Positions 35,310-43,049 of a stretch of 64,000 bases of DNA are shown here, piece by piece (positions within the stretch are counted from its first letter, which is position 1; every line of letters starts with the position of its first letter). The notes beneath the pieces were generated by a model. It was not told the origin of the DNA, ran no database searches, and worked only from the letters and a program-made list of their open reading frames with translations. Both the position numbers and the translations under genes were made by a program. Source of the stretch: Pseudomonadota bacterium (GTDB lineage Bacteria; Pseudomonadota; Alphaproteobacteria; Rhizobiales; Beijerinckiaceae); NCBI GenBank assembly GCA_021781815.1, contig JAJXWB010000017.1, positions 16,793 through 80,792 on the forward strand, written 5' to 3'.

Positions 35310-36208
35310 AGGTCGATCTCCATCCCGTCGTAACCGACGTCCCAGCCGGCGCGCACGACTTCAGCGCGCTCGGGCGAATCCTCGCGCAGGACGGGGTTCG
35401 TGTTATTGATGTGAATATAAACACGTTTGCCGATGCGCGGCTGCGCCAGCATCGCCATCGAACCGGCCTTGCCGCTCATCGAAACGTGCCCCATTCGCCA
35501 TGCGGTTTTCTGTGACAGGCCAAGGCGCACCATTTCGTCGTCGGTATAAGTCGTGCCGTCGAAGAACAGCGCCGCTGAGCCATCGAGCCGGTCGGTCAGC
35601 TTCGGCGTGATTTTCGCGCAGCCCGGCACGTAATGGAAACGCTGGCCGTCCCATTCGATTTCGAGACCGATCGTTGTCTCGGATTCGGCGCCGATCTCGC
35701 GTTCGATGTCCGCCCCTTCCATGTAAAGGGGAACTTTACCTGGCGCCGCGAAGGTTGTGATAGAGAAGCCGAGCCCTGGATCGACCGTCGCGCCGACATC
35801 GACTGCGACGCGCGTCACGAGTTGCGGATTGAGCACGCCGAACACCCCGCCTCGGGTCTGCTCCAGCGTCGCGCGCGCGCCGAATATTGCAAATGGCTGC
35901 TGTTCGCGCAGCGTCAGCAGGCCGGTGAGGTGATCGACGTCGCCGTTGGTGACGAAGACTCCGGCAATTGGCGAAGCGCGCGCGGCGCCGCGCGGATGCA
36001 GCGCGCGCGTCGCCAGAATCTGTTGCCGGAGATCAGGCGAAGCGTTCAGCAGAAGCCAGCGCTCGTTATCGGCGCTGATCGCGAGGCTCGATTGCGTGCG
36101 CGACCGAACACGCGGATCGCCGGCCCAGGCAAGCCGGCAATTTTCGCAACAACAATTCCACTGCGGGAAGCCGCCGCCGGCGCCCGCCCCGAGCACGATG
36201 ATGCGCAC
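35306..36208 (-). CDS. pqqB: PQQ biosynthesis protein PqqB
   Basis: PqqB has a metallo-beta-lactamase-like fold and is proposed to hydroxylate the cross-linked tyrosine intermediate during PQQ synthesis. The 300-residue protein begins MRIIVLGAGAGGGFPQWNC, the diagnostic N-terminus, followed by the cysteine-containing CCENCRLAW segment and the metal-site region NGDVDHLTGLL; the C-terminus HINNTNPVLREDSPERAEV is also typical. It starts 46 bases after pqqA. Confidence 0.97.
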   Translation of the reverse strand: MRIIVLGAGAGGGFPQWNCCCENCRLAWAGDPRVRSRTQSSLAISADNERWLLLNASPDLRQQILATRALHPRGAARASPIAGVFVTNGDVDHLTGLLTLREQQPFAIFGARATLEQTRGGVFGVLNPQLVTRVAVDVGATVDPGLGFSITTFAAPGKVPLYMEGADIEREIGAESETTIGLEIEWDGQRFHYVPGCAKITPKLTDRLDGSAALFFDGTTYTDDEMVRLGLSQKTAWRMGHVSMSGKAGSMAMLAQPRIGKRVYIHINNTNPVLREDSPERAEVVRAGWDVGYDGMEIDL

Positions 36209-36254
36209 GACATGCCCTCAGGCGGTCGACCGGCGTCCGGCCGAACGCGCGCTT

Positions 36255-36332
36255 TCAGATTTCGGCGGATTCGTAGCTGGTGACTTCCATGCCGACGCAG
36301 ACTTCGGTCACTTCAGGGGTGGTCCAGGCCAT
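36255..36332 (-). CDS. pqqA: PQQ precursor peptide PqqA
   Basis: PqqA is the ribosomal peptide whose Glu and Tyr side chains become PQQ. This 25-residue peptide starts MAWTTPEVTEVCVGMEV and has the required Glu16 and Tyr20 in the E-V-T-S-Y motif. A GGAAGG ribosome-binding site lies 8 bases upstream of the ATG. It is too short for routine gene callers. It heads the pqqABCDE operon. Confidence 0.96.
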   Translation of the reverse strand: MAWTTPEVTEVCVGMEVTSYESAEI

Positions 36333-36415
36333 GTTGATTTTCCTTCCAGCAGGTTCTTATTGAAGCGCGGACCCGACAGGGCGCGGCTCGACGGCTTTCC
36401 GTCAGCATGAAGTTA

Positions 36416-36435
36416 GCAGGCGTCCCGGCGCCTGC
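36416..36435 (-). other. stem-loop in the pqqA leader
   Basis: GCAGGCG and CGCCTGC form a perfect 7-pair stem with a 6-base loop, 84 bases upstream of pqqA. No T-run follows. It may stabilise or regulate the pqqA mRNA, which must be abundant because the peptide is consumed stoichiometrically. A perfect palindrome GTTGCGCAAC sits nearby at 36461-36470, right after a TTGACA on the plus strand. Confidence 0.4.
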
Positions 36436-36496
36436 CTATTGCACTTGTCTATTCTTGACAGTTGCGCAACCGCCCGGTTAGCGGGCTGATGCTGCA

Positions 36497-36730
36497 ATGC
36501 AAAAGCGATACGCCGGCCGATGCGTCATTGCGGACAGGGCTCGATTGATCTGGCGAACGTCGCGTACTGTCGCCCTCGGGCCGAATGGAATTTCGCATCT
36601 GGAATTTTGGTGTGTCTCCGCGGCGCGCAAGGCGCAAAACCCCGGCTGCAGGGCCTTGTGGCGGGGGCGGTTGACCTTCCGCGACGCGCGTGACTTCCTG
36701 CGGCGCATGATGACGGCGCAGATGAAATGA
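36497..36730 (+). CDS. possible small protein upstream of cysG
   Basis: A 77-residue frame from an ATG at 36497 ends with a stop overlapping the cysG start (ATGA), and a TTGACA lies about 40 bases upstream of it. The product would be basic (many Arg) with no signal peptide or membrane helix. I do not recognise a family; it is not an obvious DUF2849 protein, which often precedes sulfite-reduction genes. Coupling to cysG is the main support. It could equally be a chance frame in the cysG leader. Confidence 0.3.
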   Translation: MQKRYAGRCVIADRARLIWRTSRTVALGPNGISHLEFWCVSAARKAQNPGCRALWRGRLTFRDARDFLRRMMTAQMK

Positions 36731-38190
36731 CAGAAAAGATCACGATTCTCCAGGAAAGCGATCCCGGCGCCATGCTGCCGCTCGATACGCTGCCCGTATT
36801 CTTCCGGGCCGCAGGCCGCCGTGTGATGCTCGTCGGCGGGTCGGAAGGCGCGGCCTGGAAGGCGGAGCTGATCGCAGCCGCCGCGGCGCGCGTTGACGTC
36901 TATGCGCCGGCGCCCTGCGCGCGTCTCGAGAGTCTTGCCGCTGCAAATCCACAGATCGCGCTGCACAGGCGCGACTGGGCGCCGCAGGATTTGAGGGACG
37001 CCATGTTCGCCGTGATCGACGCCGCGAACGAGGCGGAGGCGCGTGCGTTCCGCGATGCGGCGTGCGAGACAGGGATTGCTGTCAACGTGATCGACAGACC
37101 GGAGTTTTGCGATTTCCAGTTCGGGTCGATCGTCAATCGCTCGCCTCTCGTCATCGGCATTTCGACCGGGGGGGCGGCGCCGGTGTTCGGTCAGGCGTTG
37201 CGCGCCCGAATAGAAACGCTGATCCCTGCCGGCCTTGCCGCATGGGCGCGGGCAGCGCGGGAATGGCGGAAGGACATAACGGCGCGCGACCTGCCGTTCC
37301 GCGCGCGGCGCAGGTTCTGGGAAATGTTCGCCGATCGGGCGCTGGCCCGGCCGGACGCCCCGCCGGGCGAAGACGATGCGCGCGTTCTGGTCGAGAACGC
37401 GCTGTCGGAGGGCACGGTCCGCGCTGCAGGCAAGGGACGGGCGCTGCTGGTCGGCGCCGGGCCCGGCAATCCAGAACTGATAACGCTGCGCGCCGTGCGC
37501 GCGCTGCAATCGGCCGATGTTGTGCTTTACGACGATCTTGCGTCGCCGGCGCTGCTCGATCTCGCCCGACGCGAGGCGGAGAAGATCGACGTAGGCAAGC
37601 GCGGCCGCAGAGCCTCGCCCGGCCAGCCGGCGATTTCAGCCCTGCTTGTCGATCTGGCGGGCGCAGGCAAGACCGTTGTGCGCCTCAAGGGCGGAGACCC
37701 GATGATCTTCGGGCGCGCAACAGAGGAGATCGAGGCGCTGCTGGCGGCGGGAATCGACATCGAGATCGTGCCCGGCGTCACCGCCGCCTCCGGCGCCGCA
37801 GCCTCGCTGCTGACCTCGCTGACCGAACGCGATCTCGCGCGCCGGGTTCAATTCGTGACCGCGCATGGCCGCGACGGCAGGCTTCCCGAGGATCTCGACT
37901 GGAATGCGCTCGCCGATCCGGGCGCGACAACTGCCGTCTACATGGGCGCCGGAGTCATCTCGGCCTTCTGCGCGCGTCTCGCGGCTGCGGGCCTCCCGGC
38001 GACGACAGCCGCCATCGCGGTGGAACGCGCAACCTGTGCGGACGAGAGGATCGTCATCTCGACGATTGGCGCGTTGGCGACGCAAACCGACCCCGCCCCC
38101 ATGCAAAGCCCCTGCATGTTGCTGGTGGGCGCCGCGCTGGCGCAAGCCGCTTGCCGTCTCGACAAGCGTTCGGCTGCTTCACAACCTTGA
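36727..38190 (+). CDS. cysG: siroheme synthase (multifunctional)
   Basis: CysG makes siroheme from uroporphyrinogen III, the cofactor of sulfite and nitrite reductases. Residues 15-220 form the precorrin-2 dehydrogenase/ferrochelatase module, with the NAD-binding VMLVGGSEGAAWKAELI and the conserved SPLVIGISTGGAAPVFGQAL. Residues 235-470 form the SAM-dependent uroporphyrinogen methyltransferase, with VGAGPGNPELITLRAVRAL, VRLKGGDPMIFGR and VPGVTAASGAAA. The fused 487-residue form is complete. No sulfite or nitrite reductase gene is in view. Its end lies 8 bases from the convergent KGG gene. Confidence 0.95.
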   Translation: MTEKITILQESDPGAMLPLDTLPVFFRAAGRRVMLVGGSEGAAWKAELIAAAAARVDVYAPAPCARLESLAAANPQIALHRRDWAPQDLRDAMFAVIDAANEAEARAFRDAACETGIAVNVIDRPEFCDFQFGSIVNRSPLVIGISTGGAAPVFGQALRARIETLIPAGLAAWARAAREWRKDITARDLPFRARRRFWEMFADRALARPDAPPGEDDARVLVENALSEGTVRAAGKGRALLVGAGPGNPELITLRAVRALQSADVVLYDDLASPALLDLARREAEKIDVGKRGRRASPGQPAISALLVDLAGAGKTVVRLKGGDPMIFGRATEEIEALLAAGIDIEIVPGVTAASGAAASLLTSLTERDLARRVQFVTAHGRDGRLPEDLDWNALADPGATTAVYMGAGVISAFCARLAAAGLPATTAAIAVERATCADERIVISTIGALATQTDPAPMQSPCMLLVGAALAQAACRLDKRSAASQP

Positions 38191-38198
38191 CCGGGCGG

Positions 38199-38471
38199 CT
38201 ATTCCGCCGCGTCGCCCTTGCGCACGCTGCGATGCGAGGCGTGGCCGCCCTTGCGGCCCGCTTCGGAAGCGAGCGCGTGATTTTGTGAAAAGCTTCTCTT
38301 GGCAGGATCGACATGTGTGCCGCCCTTGCGTCCGGCAGCGGCCGCGAGTTCGGGGTTCTGCGAGAAGCTGCGCTTCTCGTTCGGCACGCTCTCTCCGCCC
38401 TTGCGCGCAATAGCGCGCTGCTTTTCCGGATCCATCGAAGCAAAGCCGCGAGTTGATTTTGGTTTGTCCAT
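38199..38471 (-). CDS. KGG-repeat general stress protein
   Basis: This hydrophilic 90-residue protein contains three KGG motifs (IARKGGESV, AGRKGGTHV, AGRKGGHAS) interleaved with two RSFSQN repeats, as in GsiB/YciG-like stress-induced acidophilic-repeat proteins. Such proteins are probably intrinsically disordered and accumulate in desiccation, acid or stationary phase; the molecular role is unclear. The ATG at 38471 starts the typical MDKPKSTRGFASMD region; the longer frame upstream is not family-like. It converges with cysG. Confidence 0.8.
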   Translation of the reverse strand: MDKPKSTRGFASMDPEKQRAIARKGGESVPNEKRSFSQNPELAAAAGRKGGTHVDPAKRSFSQNHALASEAGRKGGHASHRSVRKGDAAE

Positions 38472-38676
38472 TTGGCCGGTTCCCATCAGCAAAGACGAGG
38501 GGTTACAGAGGCCCAACGCACTGGCTCCGTCAACGGTTCCGAAGAGATGTGCAAAAAAACGCGAAAAACTGCCGACGGCGTTGGTCACATTGGCGTTTCC
38601 CTTAAGAATCAAGGCGAAAATGCGAGATTCTTTCGAGAACGCCAGCAACGATACAGCAAAAATGCAAGCTTCTCAG

Positions 38677-39654
38677 CTAGTTGGGATGCGCCACGCAGTC
38701 CGCGGCCAGATGCGAAAGAATCGATTTTTCAGCCGCGTCGAGCTCGTTGCGGACCAGTTTGTCCCAGAGGTTCAGTCGCTTCATGCCGCGCGCCGCGCAC
38801 CCGCAGGCTGAGACGCAGACGCCGGGCGAGGTACTGGAGCCCAGGCACTGCCGCTCGCAACCCGCGCGAAACGGCGCCTCGTCCGGGGCCGGCGGCGCAG
38901 CGGACGGAGGGCCGAAAGCCCAGACCGCCGCCGTCAACGCGGCGAAGAAGGCGGGTTGGTGGACGAGATAGATCAGGAGCGAATGCCGCCCTCCGAACGC
39001 CAGCGCGCGCGCCGGCGCGTGTGCGCCCTCGACCCGCGCCAGCGCGGCCAGCCCGCCGCGCGGCAGGGCGAACTGCATGACGCCGACGCCGGCCAGCAGC
39101 GCGGCGGCCCAGGGCAGCAGCGGGCGGAAGTCGTTGCTGTTCGGCTCCACCGTCCCGAGGCCGGTCCAGATCAGGCCCGGGCCGTCGAAAGTCTGGGAAG
39201 CGACGGCGAAGGGCAGGCTCGCGGCGACGGCCGCCGCCCCGAGCGCCGCGGGCCAGGGCAGAAACAGGAAGGGCAGGGCGAGCAGACTGGCGGCCGCGAT
39301 GCAGTGCAGGATGCCGAACAGGATCAGACCGTCCGGGAACGCCACCCAGCTCGCGATCGAAACCGCCGCCGCCGCGGCCGCAACGATCCCGATCCGCCGC
39401 CAGTAGGCGCCCCACCGGAATGGCATGCGCCGCGCCAGAACCAGGCTCGCGCCTGCGATGAACAGAAAACTTGATGCGATGGCGTGGCTGAACAGGCGCA
39501 TGCCCGGCGAGAACGGCGTCTGGGAGGCGATGAACCCGAAATCGGCGAGATCCCATGTCAGGTGGTAGCCGAACATGGCGATGAGCGCCGCGCCGCGCGC
39601 CATGTCGATGACGGGCAGGCGCTGGCCAGGCGCGCTGCGGTCGAGCGCGCTCAT
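38677..39654 (-). CDS. DUF1624 / heparan-alpha-glucosaminide N-acetyltransferase-like membrane protein
   Basis: This 325-residue membrane protein has about eight to nine hydrophobic segments and the conserved opening RLPVIDMARGAALIAMFGYH, with a histidine that in related acyltransferases takes part in acetyl transfer across the membrane. The C-terminal 60 residues are soluble, Cys-rich (GCERQCLGSS, CVSACGCAARG) and unusual for the family. It overlaps the secreted-protein gene upstream by 4 bases, so the two probably work together in modifying an envelope glycan or similar polymer; the substrate is unknown. Confidence 0.8.
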   Translation of the reverse strand: MSALDRSAPGQRLPVIDMARGAALIAMFGYHLTWDLADFGFIASQTPFSPGMRLFSHAIASSFLFIAGASLVLARRMPFRWGAYWRRIGIVAAAAAAVSIASWVAFPDGLILFGILHCIAAASLLALPFLFLPWPAALGAAAVAASLPFAVASQTFDGPGLIWTGLGTVEPNSNDFRPLLPWAAALLAGVGVMQFALPRGGLAALARVEGAHAPARALAFGGRHSLLIYLVHQPAFFAALTAAVWAFGPPSAAPPAPDEAPFRAGCERQCLGSSTSPGVCVSACGCAARGMKRLNLWDKLVRNELDAAEKSILSHLAADCVAHPN

Positions 39655-40604
39655 GGCGCAGGGCTGGTCGAAAAGCGGCTGAACGACATGTCCGGCGCGC
39701 TCGTGTTGTGACGCGCCGGAACGCGCCGCCCTGCCCAGAATTCCGTTACGTCCGAGGTCGGGAAGCTCATGATCCCGTCCTCGCGCCAGGCTTGCGCGCC
39801 CTTCGTCAGCCATGCGACGCGGGCGGCATCGGAATTGAGCTCGGTCGCATACATAGAACGCATGGCGGCGAACGGGAGCCCGCCGGGCATCGCGCCGTCA
39901 TAGGTCACGTCGAGCGAAATATGATCCTGATCGACAGCCTGCAGCTTCAGTTTCGCGGAGCCGCCGCGACGGAATTGCAAGGTGAACGTGCGGCTGTCCG
40001 GATCGAAGGCGATATCCTTGAGGTCGACGATGGGGCGCTCTTTCGTTTCGACCGGCCCGATCAGGATGGACGAGCCATAGGCCGTCCAGCGCATGTCCTC
40101 AAACGGCAGCGGACGCACGCGCCAGTAGCCGTCCGGCGGATAGAACACCATGATCTCCTCGGCGCGCTCGCGGTAGAGCATCCACAATTGCACGATGTGC
40201 AGGCCGCTCTCGACGCGATCGCCCACCCGCACCGTCGTGTCCGCGGGATGCCAGAATTGCTTGAGCCGAAACCCGACCAGCCACAGCGTCGGCGTCTCGA
40301 ACAAGGTGACGCGCTGGCCGCCGTCAGCGAAGGTTCTGGCGTCGGACCGGAAACTGCAACTTGAAAAATCCGGGGCGAACCGATCGCTGGCGATCGTCCC
40401 CATATAGGCGGGATGCATCGCCTGAAGCCGGAAGCTGCGGACCGCCGGCGCCGAAAAATCGATCTCGACATTGTCCTTTTCCGCGCACACGTCCGGAACG
40501 GAGAGATTGCGGGCCGTGACTGCGAGTTGGTCCTGCGCGCGCGCTTCGGGCGCGCCGGCGACGGCGAGAAGGCAGGAGATCAACACGGCGAGGAACAATG
40601 GCAT
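39651..40604 (-). CDS. secreted hypothetical protein
   Basis: This 317-residue protein has a signal peptide (MPLFLAVLISCLLAVAGAPEA, cleavage near residue 24) and no other membrane segment, so it is probably periplasmic. The rest looks beta-rich, with four cysteines (VCAEKDN and SSCSFRSD are visible) that may form disulfides. I do not recognise a family. The start is placed at the signal-peptide Met rather than the longer frame. It is translationally coupled to the DUF1624 acyltransferase-like gene. Confidence 0.65.
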   Translation of the reverse strand: MPLFLAVLISCLLAVAGAPEARAQDQLAVTARNLSVPDVCAEKDNVEIDFSAPAVRSFRLQAMHPAYMGTIASDRFAPDFSSCSFRSDARTFADGGQRVTLFETPTLWLVGFRLKQFWHPADTTVRVGDRVESGLHIVQLWMLYRERAEEIMVFYPPDGYWRVRPLPFEDMRWTAYGSSILIGPVETKERPIVDLKDIAFDPDSRTFTLQFRRGGSAKLKLQAVDQDHISLDVTYDGAMPGGLPFAAMRSMYATELNSDAARVAWLTKGAQAWREDGIMSFPTSDVTEFWAGRRVPARHNTSAPDMSFSRFSTSPAP

Positions 40605-40870
40605 GGCTACCCTGCGGTTGCGACGAAGCGGCGCACCATAATGGAAGCCGCGGCGAGCGAAAACCGTAGAAGCCCCAGCCCGGCGCACCGCAGCGCCGGC
40701 CAGCCCGGCGATGGTGTCCGGCGCGACGCGGGCCAGTCCGTAGCGACGATCGTCATCTCATTGCGCTCGCGCGAAAACCACGCTTGACGTGGAGTGGGGT
40801 AAAAGTCGTAGTATGATTTCAAACGACAAGAATGTTCGAGGAACGTCCAGGCGCGTCGAATGACGCAATC

Positions 40871-40893
40871 CGAAGCCGCAATCTGCGGCTTCG
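40871..40893 (+). promoter_or_regulatory. perfect inverted repeat before ABC importer operon
   Basis: CGAAGCCGCA, a 3-base ATC spacer, and TGCGGCTTCG form a perfect 10-base inverted repeat ending 18 bases before the permease ATG. It could be a protein operator of LacI/GntR size or, as RNA, a stable hairpin close to the ribosome-binding site. The 307-base gap upstream (40605-40911) otherwise holds only a weak promoter-like TTGACG at 40784 with TAGTAT at 40809. Confidence 0.5.
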
Positions 40894-40911
40894 ACGAAGG
40901 GCAGGCGACGA

Positions 40912-41925
40912 ATGGCGATCGATGCAACAACGCGACGCTTCGGCAATGTTCAGTTGCGCGCCCGGTCTTTCGCGGCAAATCAGGAGCGAATTGTTTTCCT
41001 GATCACGGCCGCGCTCATCGTGCTTTTTGGCATCGGCCTGCCGGGCTTCGCGACCGTCGACAATTTCCTCAACCTGCTTCGAAGCATTTCCATCCTCGGC
41101 ATCCTCGGGCTTGGAATGGGATTGATCGTCATCAGCCGCGGCATCGATCTGTCGGAAGTCGCGATCATGGCGGGCTCCTGGTCGATCGCACTGATCGAGA
41201 TCCAGCAGGGAATGGGAGCGGCGCCGGCGATTATGCTGGCCCTGTGTCTGGCCGTCGTCATCGGCTGCATCAACGGTGTCATGGTCGCGTTCGTCGAGGC
41301 GCCGCCCCTGTTCGTCACGCTGGCGGCGGGGTTCGTCATTTACGGCGCGGCGTTCTGGTTCGCGCCGGCCTGGGTGGTCTATGCGCCCAAGGAATCCCGC
41401 GCGCTTCTGTTTCTCGGCGCCGGTCAGATAGGCGGTGTGCCGGTCCCGATCTTCGTATTCGCCGCCGCGGCGACTGTCGCGCACCTTTTCCTGTCGCGCA
41501 CATCGATCGGCCGCTTCATTTATGCGCAGGGAGACAACCCCGATGCGGCGCGTCTGGCCGGCATCGCGCTGCGTCCGCTGATCGTGTTCGAATATGCGCT
41601 GGTGGCGGTTCTTGCGTGGCTTGCGGGCTATGTCTGGGTCGGTACGACCGGCAGCATGCAGATGGCGATCACGCAGGGCACGATGATTTTCGACGTAATT
41701 CTTGTTGTCGTGCTCGGAGGCATCAGCCTCGTCGGCGGACGCGGCGGCGTGTTCAGTGTCGTCGCCGGCTGCATGTTGATCGGCGTTCTGCTGAACGCAT
41801 TCACCATCATGGACGTGAACAGCGAGGTGCAGAACATCATCAGGGGATTTGTACTGCTCGCCGCGATCATTCTGGACAATTGGCTGCATCCCCGCGACGA
41901 GGAGACGGCGCGCCAGGGCGACTGA
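40912..41925 (+). CDS. CUT2-family ABC importer permease
   Basis: This 337-residue inner-membrane permease is of the ribose/xylose (RbsC-like, CUT2) class, with about ten hydrophobic segments. The family hallmarks are visible: LGMGLIVISRGIDLSEVAIM, the GRFIYAQGDNPDAARLAGI loop and the VVLGGISLVGGRGG motif. It is the first gene of a five-gene set: permease, binding protein, permease-propeller fusion, propeller, ATPase. Having two different permeases suggests a heterodimeric channel. Substrates of CUT2 systems include pentoses, polyols and other cyclic or small molecules. Confidence 0.92.
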   Translation: MAIDATTRRFGNVQLRARSFAANQERIVFLITAALIVLFGIGLPGFATVDNFLNLLRSISILGILGLGMGLIVISRGIDLSEVAIMAGSWSIALIEIQQGMGAAPAIMLALCLAVVIGCINGVMVAFVEAPPLFVTLAAGFVIYGAAFWFAPAWVVYAPKESRALLFLGAGQIGGVPVPIFVFAAAATVAHLFLSRTSIGRFIYAQGDNPDAARLAGIALRPLIVFEYALVAVLAWLAGYVWVGTTGSMQMAITQGTMIFDVILVVVLGGISLVGGRGGVFSVVAGCMLIGVLLNAFTIMDVNSEVQNIIRGFVLLAAIILDNWLHPRDEETARQGD

Positions 41926-41970
41926 CGACGATAAATCCGAACAACGAGAGACGACAGGGAGAGTACGAAA

Positions 41971-42999
41971 ATGAGCATGTTCTCAGCAATGTTGCGGACT
42001 GGCGCGGTTCTGGCGGGCGCGCTCGCCCTTTCGGCGGCGGCGCCGGCGCTTGCGCAGGACGCCGGCACCAAGACCGCGCGCGAACTTCGGTCCGCCTATG
42101 ACGCCGCCGTCAAGGGCAAGACCATTGCCTTCTTGCCGATCGCGCTCGGCGTGCCATTGCAGGATGAATGGGGCCGCGTCATCAAGCAGGAGGCGGAATG
42201 GCGGGGCATGAAATATGTCGTGCGCGACCCCAATAATAATCCCTCGGCGATGCAGCAGGCGTTGACGGCGCTCGTCAACGACAAGCCCGACGTTCTGATC
42301 GTGCAGAATCCCAGCGTCACGCTGCTGATGAAGGAACTGAAGCGCGCGGAAAGCCAGGGCACGCACGTTATCCAGATCAACATGTCGTCGAACTACAAAT
42401 CGGACGCCTTTGTCGGCGCCGACTGGACGGAGATCGGCCGCATGCTGGCGCAGGATGTGGTCAAACAATGCGGCACGGGCAGCGGCAAATCCGGCAAGGT
42501 GCAGATCGTGCAGGGCGAACTCACGGCCGCAGCGTCGATTGACCAGATTGGCGGCGTGATGGAAGTTCTGAACAAGGACTCCAACATCAAGGTCGTGTCG
42601 AACCAGGCGGCGAACTGGGACGCCAACACCGCTCTCAACATCACGGCGACCGTGATCCAGCAGCACCCGGATCTCTGCGCGAGCATCGGCTTCTGGGGCA
42701 TCATGGAATCGGGCGCGGCCCAGGCGATCCGCAACGCCGGCAAGATCGATCAGGTCAAGGTCTACGCCTCGGTCGAAGGATCCTCGCTCGATTGCGATCA
42801 GATCAACCAGGGCAATTTCTATAAGGTCTTGAGCTACAAGGCGACAGAGCAGGGGCATGACGCGGTCATGGCCGCAGTAACGCTTCTCGAGTCGAGCGAA
42901 AAGGCGGGCGCGCGCAATCTGGAATATTACACCCAGCCGATCTGGGTCGATAAGTCCAATGCATCGGGCGCAAACTGCTTCGCGCTTCCTAAGAAGTAG
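41971..42999 (+). CDS. CUT2-type periplasmic sugar-binding-like protein
   Basis: This 342-residue exported protein (signal peptide about residues 1-28, ending PALAQ) has the type-I periplasmic binding fold of ribose-binding proteins. Typical segments are FLPIALGVPLQDEWGRVIKQ at the start of the mature protein, DPNNNPSAMQQALTAL and the interdomain region KPDVLIVQNPSVT. The C-terminus has two cysteines (CDQIN, NCFALPKK). It is followed by a strong mRNA hairpin, which would favour higher expression than the membrane components. The ligand is unknown. Confidence 0.9.
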   Translation: MSMFSAMLRTGAVLAGALALSAAAPALAQDAGTKTARELRSAYDAAVKGKTIAFLPIALGVPLQDEWGRVIKQEAEWRGMKYVVRDPNNNPSAMQQALTALVNDKPDVLIVQNPSVTLLMKELKRAESQGTHVIQINMSSNYKSDAFVGADWTEIGRMLAQDVVKQCGTGSGKSGKVQIVQGELTAAASIDQIGGVMEVLNKDSNIKVVSNQAANWDANTALNITATVIQQHPDLCASIGFWGIMESGAAQAIRNAGKIDQVKVYASVEGSSLDCDQINQGNFYKVLSYKATEQGHDAVMAAVTLLESSEKAGARNLEYYTQPIWVDKSNASGANCFALPKK

Positions 43000-43011
43000 C
43001 TCTTGTATCTT

Positions 43012-43039
43012 CAGGCCGCGCCCGCGTGGGGGCGGCCTG
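43012..43039 (+). other. intercistronic hairpin after binding-protein gene
   Basis: CAGGCCGC pairs with GCGGCCTG, extended by CCC/GGG inside with a one-base bulge, around a GCGTG loop. No T-run follows. It is probably a 3'-end stabiliser of the binding-protein mRNA, as seen in other binding-protein operons. Confidence 0.65.
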
Positions 43040-43049
43040 ATTTCAGGGA

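Noticed and set aside
40784..40817. TTGACG with TATGAT as the importer promoter
   Set aside because: The spacing is 22 bases, too long for a sigma-70 promoter; TAGTAT at 19 bases is only marginal, so no promoter was called.
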